DNA of 64,000 nucleotides from Choristoneura fumiferana (taxonomy: Eukaryota; Arthropoda; Insecta; Lepidoptera; Tortricidae): the NCBI RefSeq assembly GCF_025370935.1, contig NC_133477.1, positions 18,714,588-18,778,587 of the forward strand. Reading direction: 5' to 3'. The first letter of the stretch is position 1; the number at the start of each line of letters is the position of its first letter. The position numbers were made by a program, and so were the translations under genes. The notes beneath the pieces are model-generated. The model had not been told where the DNA came from. It saw only the letters and a list, made by a program, of their open reading frames with translations, and ran no database searches. Below, piece after piece: positions 11,105 to 22,650 of this stretch.

Positions 11105-11310
11105 TAGTTAGATGCCTCCAAAATTTTAACTTCAAAGTTCAATATGTCAAAAATTAATAAACCGATTCTCATGAAACATAACTAAAAACCACCGCAGAAA
11201 AACTCGCTTTCAAGTAAAAAATAGCATCGAAATCGGTCCATCCATTTGAGGGCGACGATATCACGGACAGACATTGGCATCAATAACGTCCCTCTTTTTG
11301 CGTCAGGTGT
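11105..11310 (+). repeat. Dispersed repeat family B (diverged)
   Basis: It shares aaagttcaatatgtcaaaaa, an aaaccgattct block, catccatttgag and the cctctttttgcgtc end with copies at 12935, 25955, 45025 and 51925. Confidence 0.6.
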
Positions 11311-11880
11311 AAAGATGAACATAAAAATAATACATTATTTATCTTTTTGGTACAGTGACTCCCGCTCTAAGCATTACGATATAAATTTTAGGACGCAGTT
11401 TGGTATTCCAACTTCATCTGCTGGTCCGAGACATCTGCTCAAGTTATTGCAACGTCATTACGTATTGTTATGTACCGAACTATCGACAGGTGCAACTTTG
11501 ATAGTGTCGCGAAAGTTGCTGTCCAAGAGCTATACTAAAGTTTGAGTTGATACAGTTACCGGCACCAATATCTGACACAATAATGCTGCATAAATTCTGA
11601 TACGACGTTTTCTAGGTCTGGGAAGACGTGTCAGATATTTTATATGCTGTGGCATATATTAATGCAGAGACTGTATTTATTAGCTTTGTTATCAGGGTGT
11701 AAAAGTGAAACGCCGAAGGGTGTTTTTAAAAGAAGTAATTTTATTTGTTTTTAGAGAAAACTTTGGGATTTTTTCCTATCGAACGAATTACAAGTAGTTA
11801 ATCGTGTTTCTACAGTATATGATTGATAGAGTAAATCCTCAAACATTACGAGTATATCTAATTAATTTAAAACTAAAGCT
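11311..11880. other. Intergenic, partly repetitive
   Basis: The stretch at 11566-11670 (gtcagatattttatatgctg and neighbours) resembles 19706-19800, a short unnamed repeat. No gene seen. Confidence 0.35.
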
Positions 11881-11905
11881 TTACCCATATCGGGCTAATC
11901 CGTAG

Positions 11906-12110
11906 CCCTTCGTCTTCGGAGCAACGCGACTCAGCGGCTGCTGCAACACGCGCACACCCTTCGTCTTCGGAGCAACGCGACTCAGCGGCTGCTGCAACAC
12001 GCACACACCCTTCGTCTTCGGATTAGACCGAAAATGTCAAGCTAAACTCGATTTAAGACGTGAGTTATCCGGGTCATTATATTTAATATGAGTGAGTCTC
12101 ACGGTAGTTT
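11906..12110 (+). repeat. 51-bp tandem duplication within a hairpin-tailed repeat
   Basis: A GC-rich 51-bp unit (starting cccttcgtcttcggag) occurs at 11906-11956 and 11957-12007, with a 15-base start of a third at 12008. Downstream, gctaaactcgatttaagacg and gtgagttatccg match 62560-62600. Confidence 0.75.
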
Positions 12111-12700
12111 CATGTTCAATAAAGCTTTACCAGTAAAAATATAGACTATGGCAGTGTAACAAATGCGCTAGAAGCTCGGCGCGCTCCTACGAGTAATAGA
12201 CACTATAGATGTCATTTTTTTGACACTCCAACGTAGACCCCGTCACTTTGGGAACCTCTGCTCTATGACGTTCGGGAAGAAAGTTCTGTTGACAAACAAA
12301 AGACTGATGGACAAGAAACAGTACTGTTTCGTTTGAGACGAAACTAAAAATGTCCTAAAACTCTATTGGACAGGTGATGATGGCAAACTTCGAACATCGA
12401 ATTTCCTTAACGAGTCAAGTTTCTGGGATAATTCCTTCGATGGTCGTTTGTTTATTTATATTCCGCACGCTCCTGCCCCGGGGATGGTCATCAATCACTT
12501 CCAAACGAATTTCAATCCGGGAGGTTTTGTTCGGGCCTTCTGGAATAGACGATTATACGATTACTAGTAGCTATAGGTAGTGCCACGAGAGATGGAGTGA
12601 ATGATTACACACACAGCTACATGAGGAACTGATTGCATAAGAGAGGAGAATGAATGAAATGAAAGAGCAAATGTCAAAATCCCGCTGTCCGATGCTGCAC
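12111..12700. other. Intergenic with a solo hAT-MITE end
   Basis: 12225-12262 repeats the right end of the element at 10458-10744 (ctttgggaacctctgctct). No gene was recognised in the rest. Confidence 0.4.
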
Positions 12701-12706
12701 TAGCTA

Positions 12707-12708
<2 letters not shown>

Positions 12709-12752
<44 letters not shown>
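12709..12752. repeat. (TG)n microsatellite
   Basis: An alternating tg run with two tatg interruptions. Confidence 0.85.
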
Positions 12753-12934
12753 AGACTGCCTATTGTATACACCGAACTATATTTACGAGGTGTAAGTTTT
12801 TTAAAGCGCGTTTTAAAAGTGTGAGAGCGTGCGTTTTAAGTGTGTTATTCGGGCGTTTATTCCATATAATTTTCGTGGACACATTTTTGTTGACGTGGTA
12901 GAAGATTCTGTTACAGTTTCCAGGTTATGTATAG

Positions 12935-13168
12935 CCTAACAAACAAAATGTTGGAAACTCCCCGACTTTGTCAGTTCAAACTTCAATATCTCAAAAACGG
13001 CTGAACCGATTTTGTTAAAACATGTCTAAGAACCATCGCTAAAACCTGCACTCAAATAAAAAAAATGCATCCAAGTCGGTCTACCCATTTAAGAGCCACG
13101 GTGCCACAGACAGACAGACACACATAGCAGTCAAACTTATAACACCCCTCTTTTTGCGTCGAGGGTTG
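12935..13168 (+). repeat. Dispersed repeat family B
   Basis: A full-length-looking copy: starts cctaacaaacaaaatgttgg, contains atctcaaaaacggctgaacc and cagacagacagacacacata, and ends cccctctttttgcgtcgagg. Confidence 0.75.
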
Positions 13169-13986
13169 ATAAAAGGATAGGAAAAAAACAAAAATGTCAT
13201 CAAATTCTACTGTAATAGAAAATTTAAAAAAAAATGACTACGAAAATGAGGCGGTTGTAACCCCTTGAATAATAAAGACCCGTGAGCTGAGTGGCGGCCA
13301 TTTTGGCTGGTAGGAATAGGCATGGATGTACGTATATTTCAGTCTTTCTGTATGTGTATCTATTTTATCAGCCAATAAGCCATTCTTATTCTTATTCTTT
13401 TCATTAAAATATACTGTCAGTAGCCCTTACCAAAATCGTTAAAAAAACGTAGAATTGAAATTCCAGGACTTACTTAATTAAACCTGTAAATTCCAGAAAA
13501 CAACGGCGAACTCTTCATTTTGTTGCAGATGAAGAACCCGTGTCAAATTATTATGGAGGTACGTAATTATGACTGACTGACTTATCTATAGCTCTTTATT
13601 AGTAAGAATAAGGTAGTCTAACAGAAAGGGATAAAAAACAAGCGCATTACGAGCCTTGCTTAATCGGGAGCCAAACCGATGTGTAGTGTACACAGTTCAT
13701 ATTAGCCAGCGAAACTAAACGCATAAATTCATTAAAACTTAACATGCTGTGGAACCACAAGAGGGCCTTTACTTTTAATTAATGTGTGGCTGTATTAGTT
13801 CAGCTTCTAAGGTATGAAATAAATGTCATAGTTTTTCCTATATTGCTTTGTTCTCCCTTATTTTATAAATAATTTCAGATTTCTTAATTTTATTGGCCAC
13901 TAAAAATGAGGGCAGTTCTTGAAATGTGATCTTAGCCAGGTCAGTACCAATAATTAAAAACGACTCTACTGTTATCGAAAAGACAA
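13169..13986. other. Intergenic, no gene recognised
   Basis: AT-rich; nothing with protein-family features. Confidence 0.3.
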
Positions 13987-14235
13987 ACTGAGACATCGAT
14001 GCACAGAAAAACCAGAAAAAGAGACCAGCGCTGGGAATCGAACCCAGGTCCTCAGCAATCCGTGCTGCGTGCTATAACCCCTACGCCAGCGCCAGCGCTG
14101 CGCCAGCGCTGGTCTCTTTTTCTGGTTTTTCTGTGCATCCATGTCTCAGTTTGTATTTTCGATATGGTTTCACGGGATACCCGTAAAAGTAACAAATTTG
14201 TAGTTGAAATAAAATTAAAAAGACACCAAAAAACC
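13987..14235. repeat. SINE family D, two copies head to head
   Basis: A minus-strand head (13987-14090, B-box gaatcgaaccc) abuts a plus-strand copy (14090-14235) that ends in the gtttgtattttcgatatgg tail. This gives a long palindrome in which gaccagcgctggg pairs with cagcgctggtctc and its flanks. Confidence 0.7.
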
Positions 14236-14377
14236 AATCACACTCTACTGTTTTTTAATAATTCAGAGTTTTTATGGAAAATAATAGGTACATTATTGAC
14301 TATGAAATTCGGACAAGCGTTGGAACCAGAGTTCGCTTCCAATATGACGATTAATTAAATTTATGCTTCTTGTGGAC

Positions 14378-14665
14378 GTTTTGTGCTTTTTGCAGGTGGT
14401 AGGACCTTGTGCAAGGTCCGCCCGGATTGCTACCACCATCTTATGCTCGCTAATTCTCCCGTGAAGCAGCCGCGCTTGCACTGTGTTTCGGCGTGGAGAG
14501 TAAGACAGCCGGTGAAATTACTGGCACTTGAGGTATCCCATCTTAGGCCTCTAGGTTGGCAACGCATCTGCAATACCCCTAGTGTTGCAGATGTTTATGG
14601 GCGGTAGTGATCTCTTACCATCAGGAGACCCACTTGCTCGTTTGCCATCATGTCGAATAATAATA
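14378..14665 (+). repeat. LINE 3'-end fragment
   Basis: It ends in the acccacttgctcgtttgcc block and an A-rich tail. This block recurs at 26545-26600 and in reverse at 60975-61075. Confidence 0.5.
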
Positions 14666-14951
14666 AAAAAAAACCGTTGCGTGTATCCGATAACATAATA
14701 ATAATAATCTGCACATCACATTGTATTTTCTAATTTTTCTTGCTGTTTTGCTGGATTTTTTTGCTTCACGGCGCAATGTACAAAAAAGATTAAGGGCTTT
14801 TTTTACACTGCATTTCCGCGGTTATGAGACAAAATTGTCTAAAAATATGATTATAACTTGACTAACTTGTATTTAATCATTTTGTGGTGCACAGATAGCC
14901 ATTACCATTCATTCGTTCAATCCATTCGCACCAGCTTTTGTGAATCGACCT

Positions 14952-15061
14952 GAGGCCGTATTGCCTAACGTATCTGATGCTCGCGATCACAATCAAATGA
15001 CAGACTTCGCATACAAAAACTGTCATTTGATTGCGTCAGAAACGTTGGGAAATACGGCCTC
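14952..15061. repeat. Foldback MITE, 110 bp
   Basis: The arms gaggccgtattgcctaacg... and ...gttgggaaatacggcctc pair over about 48 bases, with cacaatcaaatgacag against ctgtcatttgattgcg at the centre. Confidence 0.8.
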
Positions 15062-16588
15062 TGTACTATGTAACATCTCAACCCGTAAGCCTTTGCATTC
15101 TTCCTCAAGCGAAATGTCCCAGTTGACAGCTACTAACGAAAAAGGAATTCATATTTTATAACCTACTTGCGGTACCCTGGCTGGGTCGGGTGACATTTTG
15201 TCGCTGGCAATATTGGCTTTGACGATGAGTTTTATTGAGTGTAACTTTTCCGAGTTGAGTTTTTTTTCGCAAACTTGTTATTTTTGTTATGTGTTTTACT
15301 AAGTTGATATTTACGTACTTGTATGTGGTTGGGTTAACTTAAAATTTATTACATCAAAAATATAAATGTGAAAAATGCCAAGTTCGTAAACGGTTTCACT
15401 ATTAAAGGAAAGAACTAACTGGAAATCAAGAGCTTTCAAAGCTCTTGAAGTTAAAAATCCTGTCATGCATAACGCTCTTCAATTTTTTTAGCATAATTTG
15501 TTCTAAATGTGCGACTTGGCGAATTTTTACCCACGAGCTTGTGATTGGGAAAGATTAAGTATAGTTTAGTATTCAAATACCTAAGTATGTTGACAGATAA
15601 GTTAAGGAATTGATTAATGTTTCGTTCAGATCAATCAAGTAGTGGAATTTGAAACAGAGAAAACTTGCCAATTGTATTATTACTTGCAATTAACATTACA
15701 AATAATTTTAAGCAAAGAAGAATGATGTGCATTACTGAGTATAGGATCTAAGGAGCTTTGAGTAAACTTTGTTTTCAATTAGATCTCGCTTCATCAGCGA
15801 AATTAAGGGATTGAAATTTTTTCACAATGACATTTGCTAATGGTATATAGCAATTTTTATTTTTAATTAAATCAACCTAAATTAACGGAACGTGCCCAAT
15901 TAAATGGGTACTGTAATTGATAGCGATGCAAGTATTAAAAAATACTTAAGTTAACTAGATGCCAAATTATCCATCTACATAGAATTGCGATGACAAAAAC
16001 TTTAAATTACATCGATACAATGCCGCGACCCGTATCAACCAACATGTAGGCAGCCCCCTTAAATTCCCTCGCACCATTTTAGATTTTAGATGTTTCGAAA
16101 TAAAGTAAGGATTCCAGTGACTCCATGAATACGGGTTTGTCCCCCGAGGCCGACCCAAGAGTTCTTTGTACTTATTTCCAATAGGTATCATTTTCGTCGC
16201 AACATTGTATGAGAGTGTATGACATATGAAAAGGGTGTATGACACTAATCCTGACAAGGTCCTTGAGTATTATTTGTATCACATATTTGAGGTCGAATGT
16301 GGAATACATAATTATATTGAGAGACATATAAAAATTTAAAGTGGGTTGGGTTGGAAGTTTTCAGACTTGACGGGTTTTTTTCTTATTTCAATTATATCAA
16401 ACCTAGAGGAATCTGAAGACAGGGAGTCAGGGTGGAATCCCGGTAGGCTCAGAATTAAGACGAAATTATCGCACTATTTTTCCAAGAAACTCACAGAAAC
16501 GAATTGATAACAGAAAAATAGGTTAGGTTATTACTATGATATCGCAAAGAAACGAGATGGTACCGGCAAAGTAGGTAAAATTTGGCTA
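15062..16588. other. Intergenic, 1.5 kb with nothing recognised
   Basis: AT-rich. No open frame with recognisable features and no repeat shared elsewhere in the window that I could see. Confidence 0.35.
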
Positions 16589-16939
16589 TATACCGGGTGT
16601 AACTGTAATACGAGCAAATAATTAAAACATAGACCGTACTCGTCAGACTGAACAACATTAAGTAGTTCAGCGACTTTTAAAAATATTAGTCTTTAGATGT
16701 TCCTTTTTTCGTACAAATTTAATACTGCAATCAATGTACGCCATCCTAGAACACAACTGACGTCGCCTGTCACAAACATCAACCATTTTGCTTTACATTG
16801 CTTCTTCGAATAAACTATAAAGTGTAATAAAAATTAAAAACTAAATATTTTTAAAAGTGGTTGAACTAATGTTGTTTAATTTGACGAGTATGATCTATGT
16901 TTTAATTATTTGCTCATATTACAGGCCACACCCGGTATA
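16589..16939. mobile_element. Foldback MITE with about 95-bp arms
   Basis: The left arm (16589-16690) begins tataccgggtgtaactgtaa. The right arm (16845-16939) is its near-perfect reverse complement, including gagcaaataattaaaacata and actcgtca blocks. Related, more diverged elements are at 18672-19014 and 52462-52777. Confidence 0.8.
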
Positions 16940-17845
16940 ACAGCGAAACACACAGAGAACTTACACCACATAAAGTGTTAAGCCAAACAACATTAAGCGA
17001 TATGAATTTTGTTTAAATGAGGTTATGCGATACGATAATTATGCCAAACGCTAATATGGGATACGAGATTATGCCAAAAAATGTAAAAGCAAAAAAAATC
17101 TTCTATAAAATTTTATTTTTTAACTAAAACTCAATTTTAAAGAAAGCTTTTTCACCATGCTTTTAGTTTGTTTGGCGTTTTGTCATTTATATTACTGGCA
17201 ACATTTAACTTGTGCCTCCACGTTTCCGGAGTATTCGGATTACAATGGACGTCTTGACGCAGGTAACGTCTGAAATATAAAGGAGGCATTCTTGAAAGCG
17301 CACTGGAAAATGCGACAGAGAATGTAGATGGTAATATTTTAGGGAACTACCCTTAGAGTATATACATTACTTATTTATACTGCATGATAAAAAGTAGAAG
17401 CGATATATAAGAATACTTATTGTATGCCGTAGCTTTACCTGCATTCCGATGGTTGGTTGCGATACCTACGATACGATCAAATGTATATTGAAAGGAAAGC
17501 CATTCTATCTACCTATTACAAAAAAGTTATAAGTATGGCATTATAATTGCAGGTAGATATAGAAAGCTGTAAGCATGTGAGTAAAGTATTTGTGAAGCAT
17601 GTACAGTCAAGTGCAAAAATAAGTATCTATTCGAACCACTCAAAAATATGTTATTACGTCGGAATAAGAGTCTGTGGTACTTATGTTTGAAACTTTGAAT
17701 AATTCCATATTTTTACACGAAGAGGTACCCAGTTTAGTTTAAAAATGTGTACGTTATTAAATAGTAAAATAGATAGTTTTTACAAGCCTTTATAATCAGT
17801 CACGCGGACCAAGTAGTAGGTAAAATAAAAAATCTAAACAAAATT
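16940..17845. other. Intergenic, no gene recognised
   Basis: Nothing recognised apart from AT-rich sequence. Confidence 0.3.
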
Positions 17846-18230
17846 TTAGGGTACATAGCTCCCATAGACGTAAATTGGGGGTGTTTTTTTCTCGTCTAAC
17901 CCTATATAGTATGGGGTGTCAGTGATCTGTTTGCGAAATATTCAATTTTAAAGTGCAAATTTTCATTAAAATCGAGCCCCCCCCCTCCCTCTAAAATCTA
18001 AACTGTTGGGAGGAAAAATTAAAAAAAAACCGAGAATGGTTGTAAGTAGGTACAAAAAATCATAACGACTAAGATTGCTTGAGAATTATTAGTTGTTTAA
18101 GCGTAAATAGCAGCCTAAGGTATAAAATATAACTAAACTTGGAAGATTCCGTAAATAATACGAAATCCTTAGAAATGCTACGGAACCCTATCTTGGGCGT
18201 GTCCGACACTCTCTCGCCCGGTTTTTAGTG
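17846..18230 (-). repeat. Dispersed repeat family A, inverted copy
   Basis: The reverse complement carries the same ordered blocks as 39775-40240, including the poly-C tract, tttgcgaaatattcaatttt and the terminal tccgacactctctcgcccgg. Confidence 0.75.
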
Positions 18231-18481
18231 TTTAGGTATGTAAGTTGCGGTGTAATTTACAAACCATTTTTCCATTTAAAGCCTCTTGTACGATCAGCAC
18301 CTTTACTTATATACTTTTTCATACTACTTTACGTACAAAAGTGGACACCTACTTATGCTAGAGTATTTACTAACTACCTAACGACCAATACGACTTACCA
18401 CTACTACGATACTACCAAAATCGATACCTGACGATTTTAGTTTTTAACGATTAGCTACCTGCAATACAAATTTACAAAGAA

Positions 18482-18645
18482 CTAGCTGTTACCCACGACT
18501 TCGTCCGCGTAGAAGTATGAACAATAGTTTACGTCCTAGTCTCAGACCTACCGAATATACACAAAAAAAAACATAAAAATCGGTCAAGCCGTTTCGGAGT
18601 AGTCTGGTCACAAACACTGTGACACGATAATCTATCTATCTAATA
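18482..18645 (-). repeat. Helitron-like 3' end
   Basis: On the minus strand this ends gacgaagtcgtgggtaacagctag followed by T, the lepidopteran Helitron-like hairpin plus CTAG|T signature. The 5' end is not recognisable. Confidence 0.6.
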
Positions 18646-18671
18646 CCTTTAAATTAGCAATTCTTGTTTAC

Positions 18672-19014
18672 AACGTGGGTCCTGTAACTGGAGCAAAACA
18701 TTAAACCACAGCTTCCACTCTTCATCTTGAGCTACTTTAGTTCTACAACTTTTGAAAATAACTTGTACTATGATTTTTGTAATAGTTTATAATTGGACAA
18801 GCAATGTATTGCGAAATCCGTCATTTTGTTACATGACAGGCGATGTCATTTAGGCTATTGGATGCCGTACATTGAAAATACCAATTAATTTGTTTTGAAT
18901 AGACATAATAATAAAATTACTTAACTTTTGAAAGTGGCAGAACTAAAGTAGTTCCACTTGAGTAGCAGAAACTGTGTTTTAATTTTTTGCTCCTGTTAAA
19001 GGGGCCACCTGGTA
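18672..19014. mobile_element. MITE related to 16589-16939
   Basis: The ends gtgggtcctgtaactggagc and gctcctgttaaaggggccac are inverted repeats. The interior shares ttgaaaataacttgtac and caattaatttgtt with 52462-52777. Confidence 0.65.
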
Positions 19015-20452
19015 GGTATATATACATAATATATGTATATAATCAGAATCTCGTTCAAAATTTCAATGAAATTTGGTATGTAGAGGTTTTCGGGGATGAA
19101 AAATTCGATCTAGCTTGGTCTCATCTCTGGGAAAACGCTGGTTACCGAGTTTTAGCCCGAGCGGAGCTTGGTCGCCCAGGTACTTTTATATATTAGAGAA
19201 GATAGTAAACGGTTTTCAATGATTTGAGTAGCCTGGTGTATGAACGGCTGCTTTCTTCCTATATTCTGAATAAATTTTCTCTCCAACGTCAATGGCTGAA
19301 ACCACGCAAATTATGAAGGAAGCTCCTTCGAGAATCTCGACGTTATGGCAATATTTGTGCTCATTAAATATTTTTTTTACACAATTTTTTATTCAAATGC
19401 CAGGGTAAACGTGTTCTTTCCTGCTGAGGTTGGCAGTTTTTAAAACGAATGTGGTACCAATTAACTAGATATATTTCTTTCGGGAAATCAGGATGTTGAT
19501 GACTTTAAATGTATTTAAATCGCAGATTCATGGATGGCCTGTTTTTTTTTCATTGTATAGTAATATTTTTTTAATTCCTATGTTATGTGACTATTGGATA
19601 TATATTTTTAAGAGTACTTTTACAATATTTGTGTTTGTACACCTAAAAAGGTAGAAAACTGGTGTAAATATATCTGTATATGAAATAGTTATTAGTACAA
19701 GCGTGCATAAATATCTGATAAGACCTTATTTCTAGGGCCGGAAGGACGAGTCAGATATTTTTGCACGCTCCGCTGTGGCAGATATTAATGCTGGTGACTT
19801 TACCAACAAATGTAACCTAATCCTCACTAACAATAAAAGACTTTGACTTTTGGCCGTGATTGCCTTAATGACTTCCAGATCTTAGCTACATAGGTACCTA
19901 ATGCATGCCACTGCGTCGAAATATCGTAAAACTTGGCATCGTTGATTCTGTAATGAAATATTAGACTATGTCCTTTTATTCCTCATATTTCTAGTCGTGT
20001 GGGACGTACCATCAGACGCTCATTAGTGACACAACCGCTCATCACGAAGTCGGCTCATCACATCACAAAGTCGTCAGCTAAAAGTGACTCATACATCAAG
20101 GGAGTGAAAGCGAACCGCGGACCGCTGCGATCCCTCGCAATGCTGCAAAGAAGGTATTGTGTTCAGAGTACGGCTGGAGAAGTGGTGTGTGGTGTGAGGC
20201 ACAAGAGTAGCGTAAACTGTGAATAGTAAAGATATGCTATAATACGAACGGCTTATTATTTGAATTAAATAAAAAGCTAATTCGAAAATCAATGATTTGA
20301 AAAATGAGTAACTGTTAAAAGATGTGGTTTATTCAAGAATTTTTGTTACTGTACTCTTTGTTCAGCGACTTGGCGTCCCAGATCACCGGTACAAGTACAA
20401 GTAGGCGGCCCTATCGCTTCAGAGCGATCTCTAGCATGCCTACACTAGTGCC
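19015..20452. other. Intergenic, partly repetitive
   Basis: 19060-19170 (atgaaatttggtatgtagag onward) recurs at 63918-64000. 19706-19800 resembles 11566-11670. A 75-codon frame at 19999-20226 has no family features and is not called. Confidence 0.4.
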
Positions 20453-20532
20453 ATTCACGAAGACGCGTGATTTTGTCAAAATTAGCCATTAATGACATTG
20501 TAATAAGAGCCACGGCACGCGTCATCGTGAAT
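20453..20532. repeat. Small foldback repeat, 80 bp
   Basis: The ends attcacgaagacgcgtg and cacgcgtcatcgtgaat are inverted repeats with one mismatch. The centre is unpaired. Confidence 0.65.
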
Positions 20533-20554
20533 GAATCTACCTATACTAAGAGCT

Positions 20555-20690
20555 CAGTAACTTTTTGGTAGAGATCCCTTAAAGGATAAGTGCGCCTTTG
20601 TACAAGTATCTTAAGTTTGTCAGTTGCATTTTGTTAATTTACTTTTGTACAATAAAGAGTTTACATACATACATACATACTTTTCGTTCT
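20555..20690 (+). repeat. LINE 3' end with (acat)n tail
   Basis: It contains agagatcccttaaaggataag and a caataaagagt signal just before a tetranucleotide tail. The same end is at 22530-22650. Confidence 0.65.
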
Positions 20691-22287
20691 ATTACCTAAG
20701 TTTTCAAATCTGACTGAAATGACATGAGCGTAAAAGGTTCGCCTAGCCACATCTTTTTGCATTGATCCCACCTTTTTGTGTAAAACAGTAACATACATCA
20801 CATGCACGTGATCAAACTCTCACAAACTTTTGGATTTATAATATTAGGAGGATGGCAAATAATTAATGGATGGGAGGTTTTTTATGTACCTCTGTTTTCT
20901 GTACTGAATATTGTGGTGTATAATAAAGTGATTGTACTCGTATTCATTAAAGCAGTAACGTTAAATGCAACTAAACTAAACAAAAAATACTCGTATCTCG
21001 TTTAGTTCATGAATCGGACCACCAAAAGCTTGGCAGCGTCGCCAACTAGTCGTCTTTTGAAAGTAGACGCACATTGACGACAAAACACGCAAATTACACC
21101 ACCGTGGCGCTCTTGGGCGCAAAATAGCGTATTCACTAACGAAGGCATGCTTACGTGGAAATGTTTTTTTTTATACAAGCTATGAAGGGTTGCGAGTTTT
21201 GCAGTCGAATTTAAAAATAAATTGTGAATATTTATTTATAACGATTATTGTAAGTCGTGTCACGTTTATTTCTTAGCTGCCTTGCCTGGTACTTGTGTAA
21301 AAAAAGAGTAAAAACGCACTTACAAACTTTCACATTTATAATACATATAGGATAATAGAAAGGTGGCAAATCGCAATAATAAAAAAAAATCTAACACAAC
21401 TTGTTAACCCAACAGAAGCGCTATTATAGTTTAATATCCACCGTTCAAACACCATCTAGTTTACGAGCTGTTAAATAGACGGCGGGTCCATGGACATATG
21501 TACCGGGCCATCAAATTAAGTGCCCGATGCCCTATTAAAGCCCCGAGCGAAACAATGTTATGGATTCACCCTTAAATAGTTTTAGCTGCAGTATTTAGTA
21601 CCTACCAAGTCTTGTTGCGAAGGAGTTTATATCAATATGATTTATTGTGTATCCATTTGATATCATCATAGAATATACATTCTGACTGTAAAGCACCCCT
21701 CATGGAAACCAATGGAGATTCGATTTGTAGCATTTGAACATGGCGGATGTAGACAATATCAAATTTTGCTATTTCTGTTTCTTTGGCTAGTTGAAGTATA
21801 ATGTTGATAGTGTTTTATGCGACGATTAACATTAACAGTGAACAGTGATCACAAAATTCTATATTGCTCTCGTGTCTGACATTTTAGAATAAGCAAGTTG
21901 TCTCCACGTAGTTTCTGGAATTTTACTATCAAGTTGCAAAAAACTAAAACCACCGTACAACGTCCCTCTCAAAGAGAGTTTACTTTGACACTGGTGAAAT
22001 TGTCCTATTAATTAGGACAGAAAAGCCATATTTTAAAAGAGAAGAAGAAGAAAAAACCAATGGACTTAAGTCCTTAACAAAGCAAAGCTGTATTATGGAT
22101 ACTATCAGCCAAATAAGTGGTCTATATTTTTTTAAACAAATTCCTATCAAACGAATATGTCGCTAAAGTCGAACTTTCATGTTGACAGACACGTCTATTG
22201 GCATTATTGTTTAATGACTTGCAAACGATTATCAACTTTAAGGTGGTAGACATATTGGGCTGATGGTACTAACTAGTCAAATGAACA
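20691..22287. other. Intergenic, nothing recognised
   Basis: AT-rich, no gene seen. Confidence 0.3.
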
Positions 22288-22499
22288 TACAAATCAACGC
22301 ACGTGAAAAGAGCTCCTGGCGATATACCTGCGCAGTGAGTGAAATACGGACCAAATTGGCGGCGGAGCAGTGGGGGACGCGGGAGGGGGCGTAGGAGCGC
22401 GAACGCGGCCGTCACGCCATTGGCTTGTTAGTTGACAGATGCGCAAACGTATCCCCACCACTAGCCACCCAGAGCTCTTTTTACGTGCGTTGACTTGTA
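22288..22499. repeat. Foldback element with GC-rich core
   Basis: The arms tacaaatcaacgcacgtgaa and its mirror ttacgtgcgttgacttgta pair over about 33 bases, including agagctc. The core 22350-22420 is strongly G-rich (gggggacgcgggagggggcg), unlike its surroundings. Confidence 0.75.
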
Positions 22500-22529
22500 C
22501 TTTATAGATAAATTAAATACATAGGTACT

Positions 22530-22650
22530 AACAATCTGGAAGAGATCCCTTCAGGGATAAGTCCGCCATTGTACTTAACACCTTTTTTCTGTAACCTTTT
22601 TGTTTTTCCTTTTTTTACAATAAAGAGTATAAACAAACAAACAAACATAT
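22530..22650 (+). repeat. LINE 3' end with (aaac)n tail
   Basis: Same family as 20555-20690: gagatcccttcagggataag, then caataaagagtataaac and a short tetranucleotide tail. Confidence 0.65.

Noticed and set aside
14052..14358. Frames at 13999-14358 and 14052-14237
   Set aside because: Both translate the head-to-head SINE D pair.
19999..20226. 75-codon frame with basic residues
   Set aside because: No family features, no splice or promoter context, ordinary composition for chance frames.
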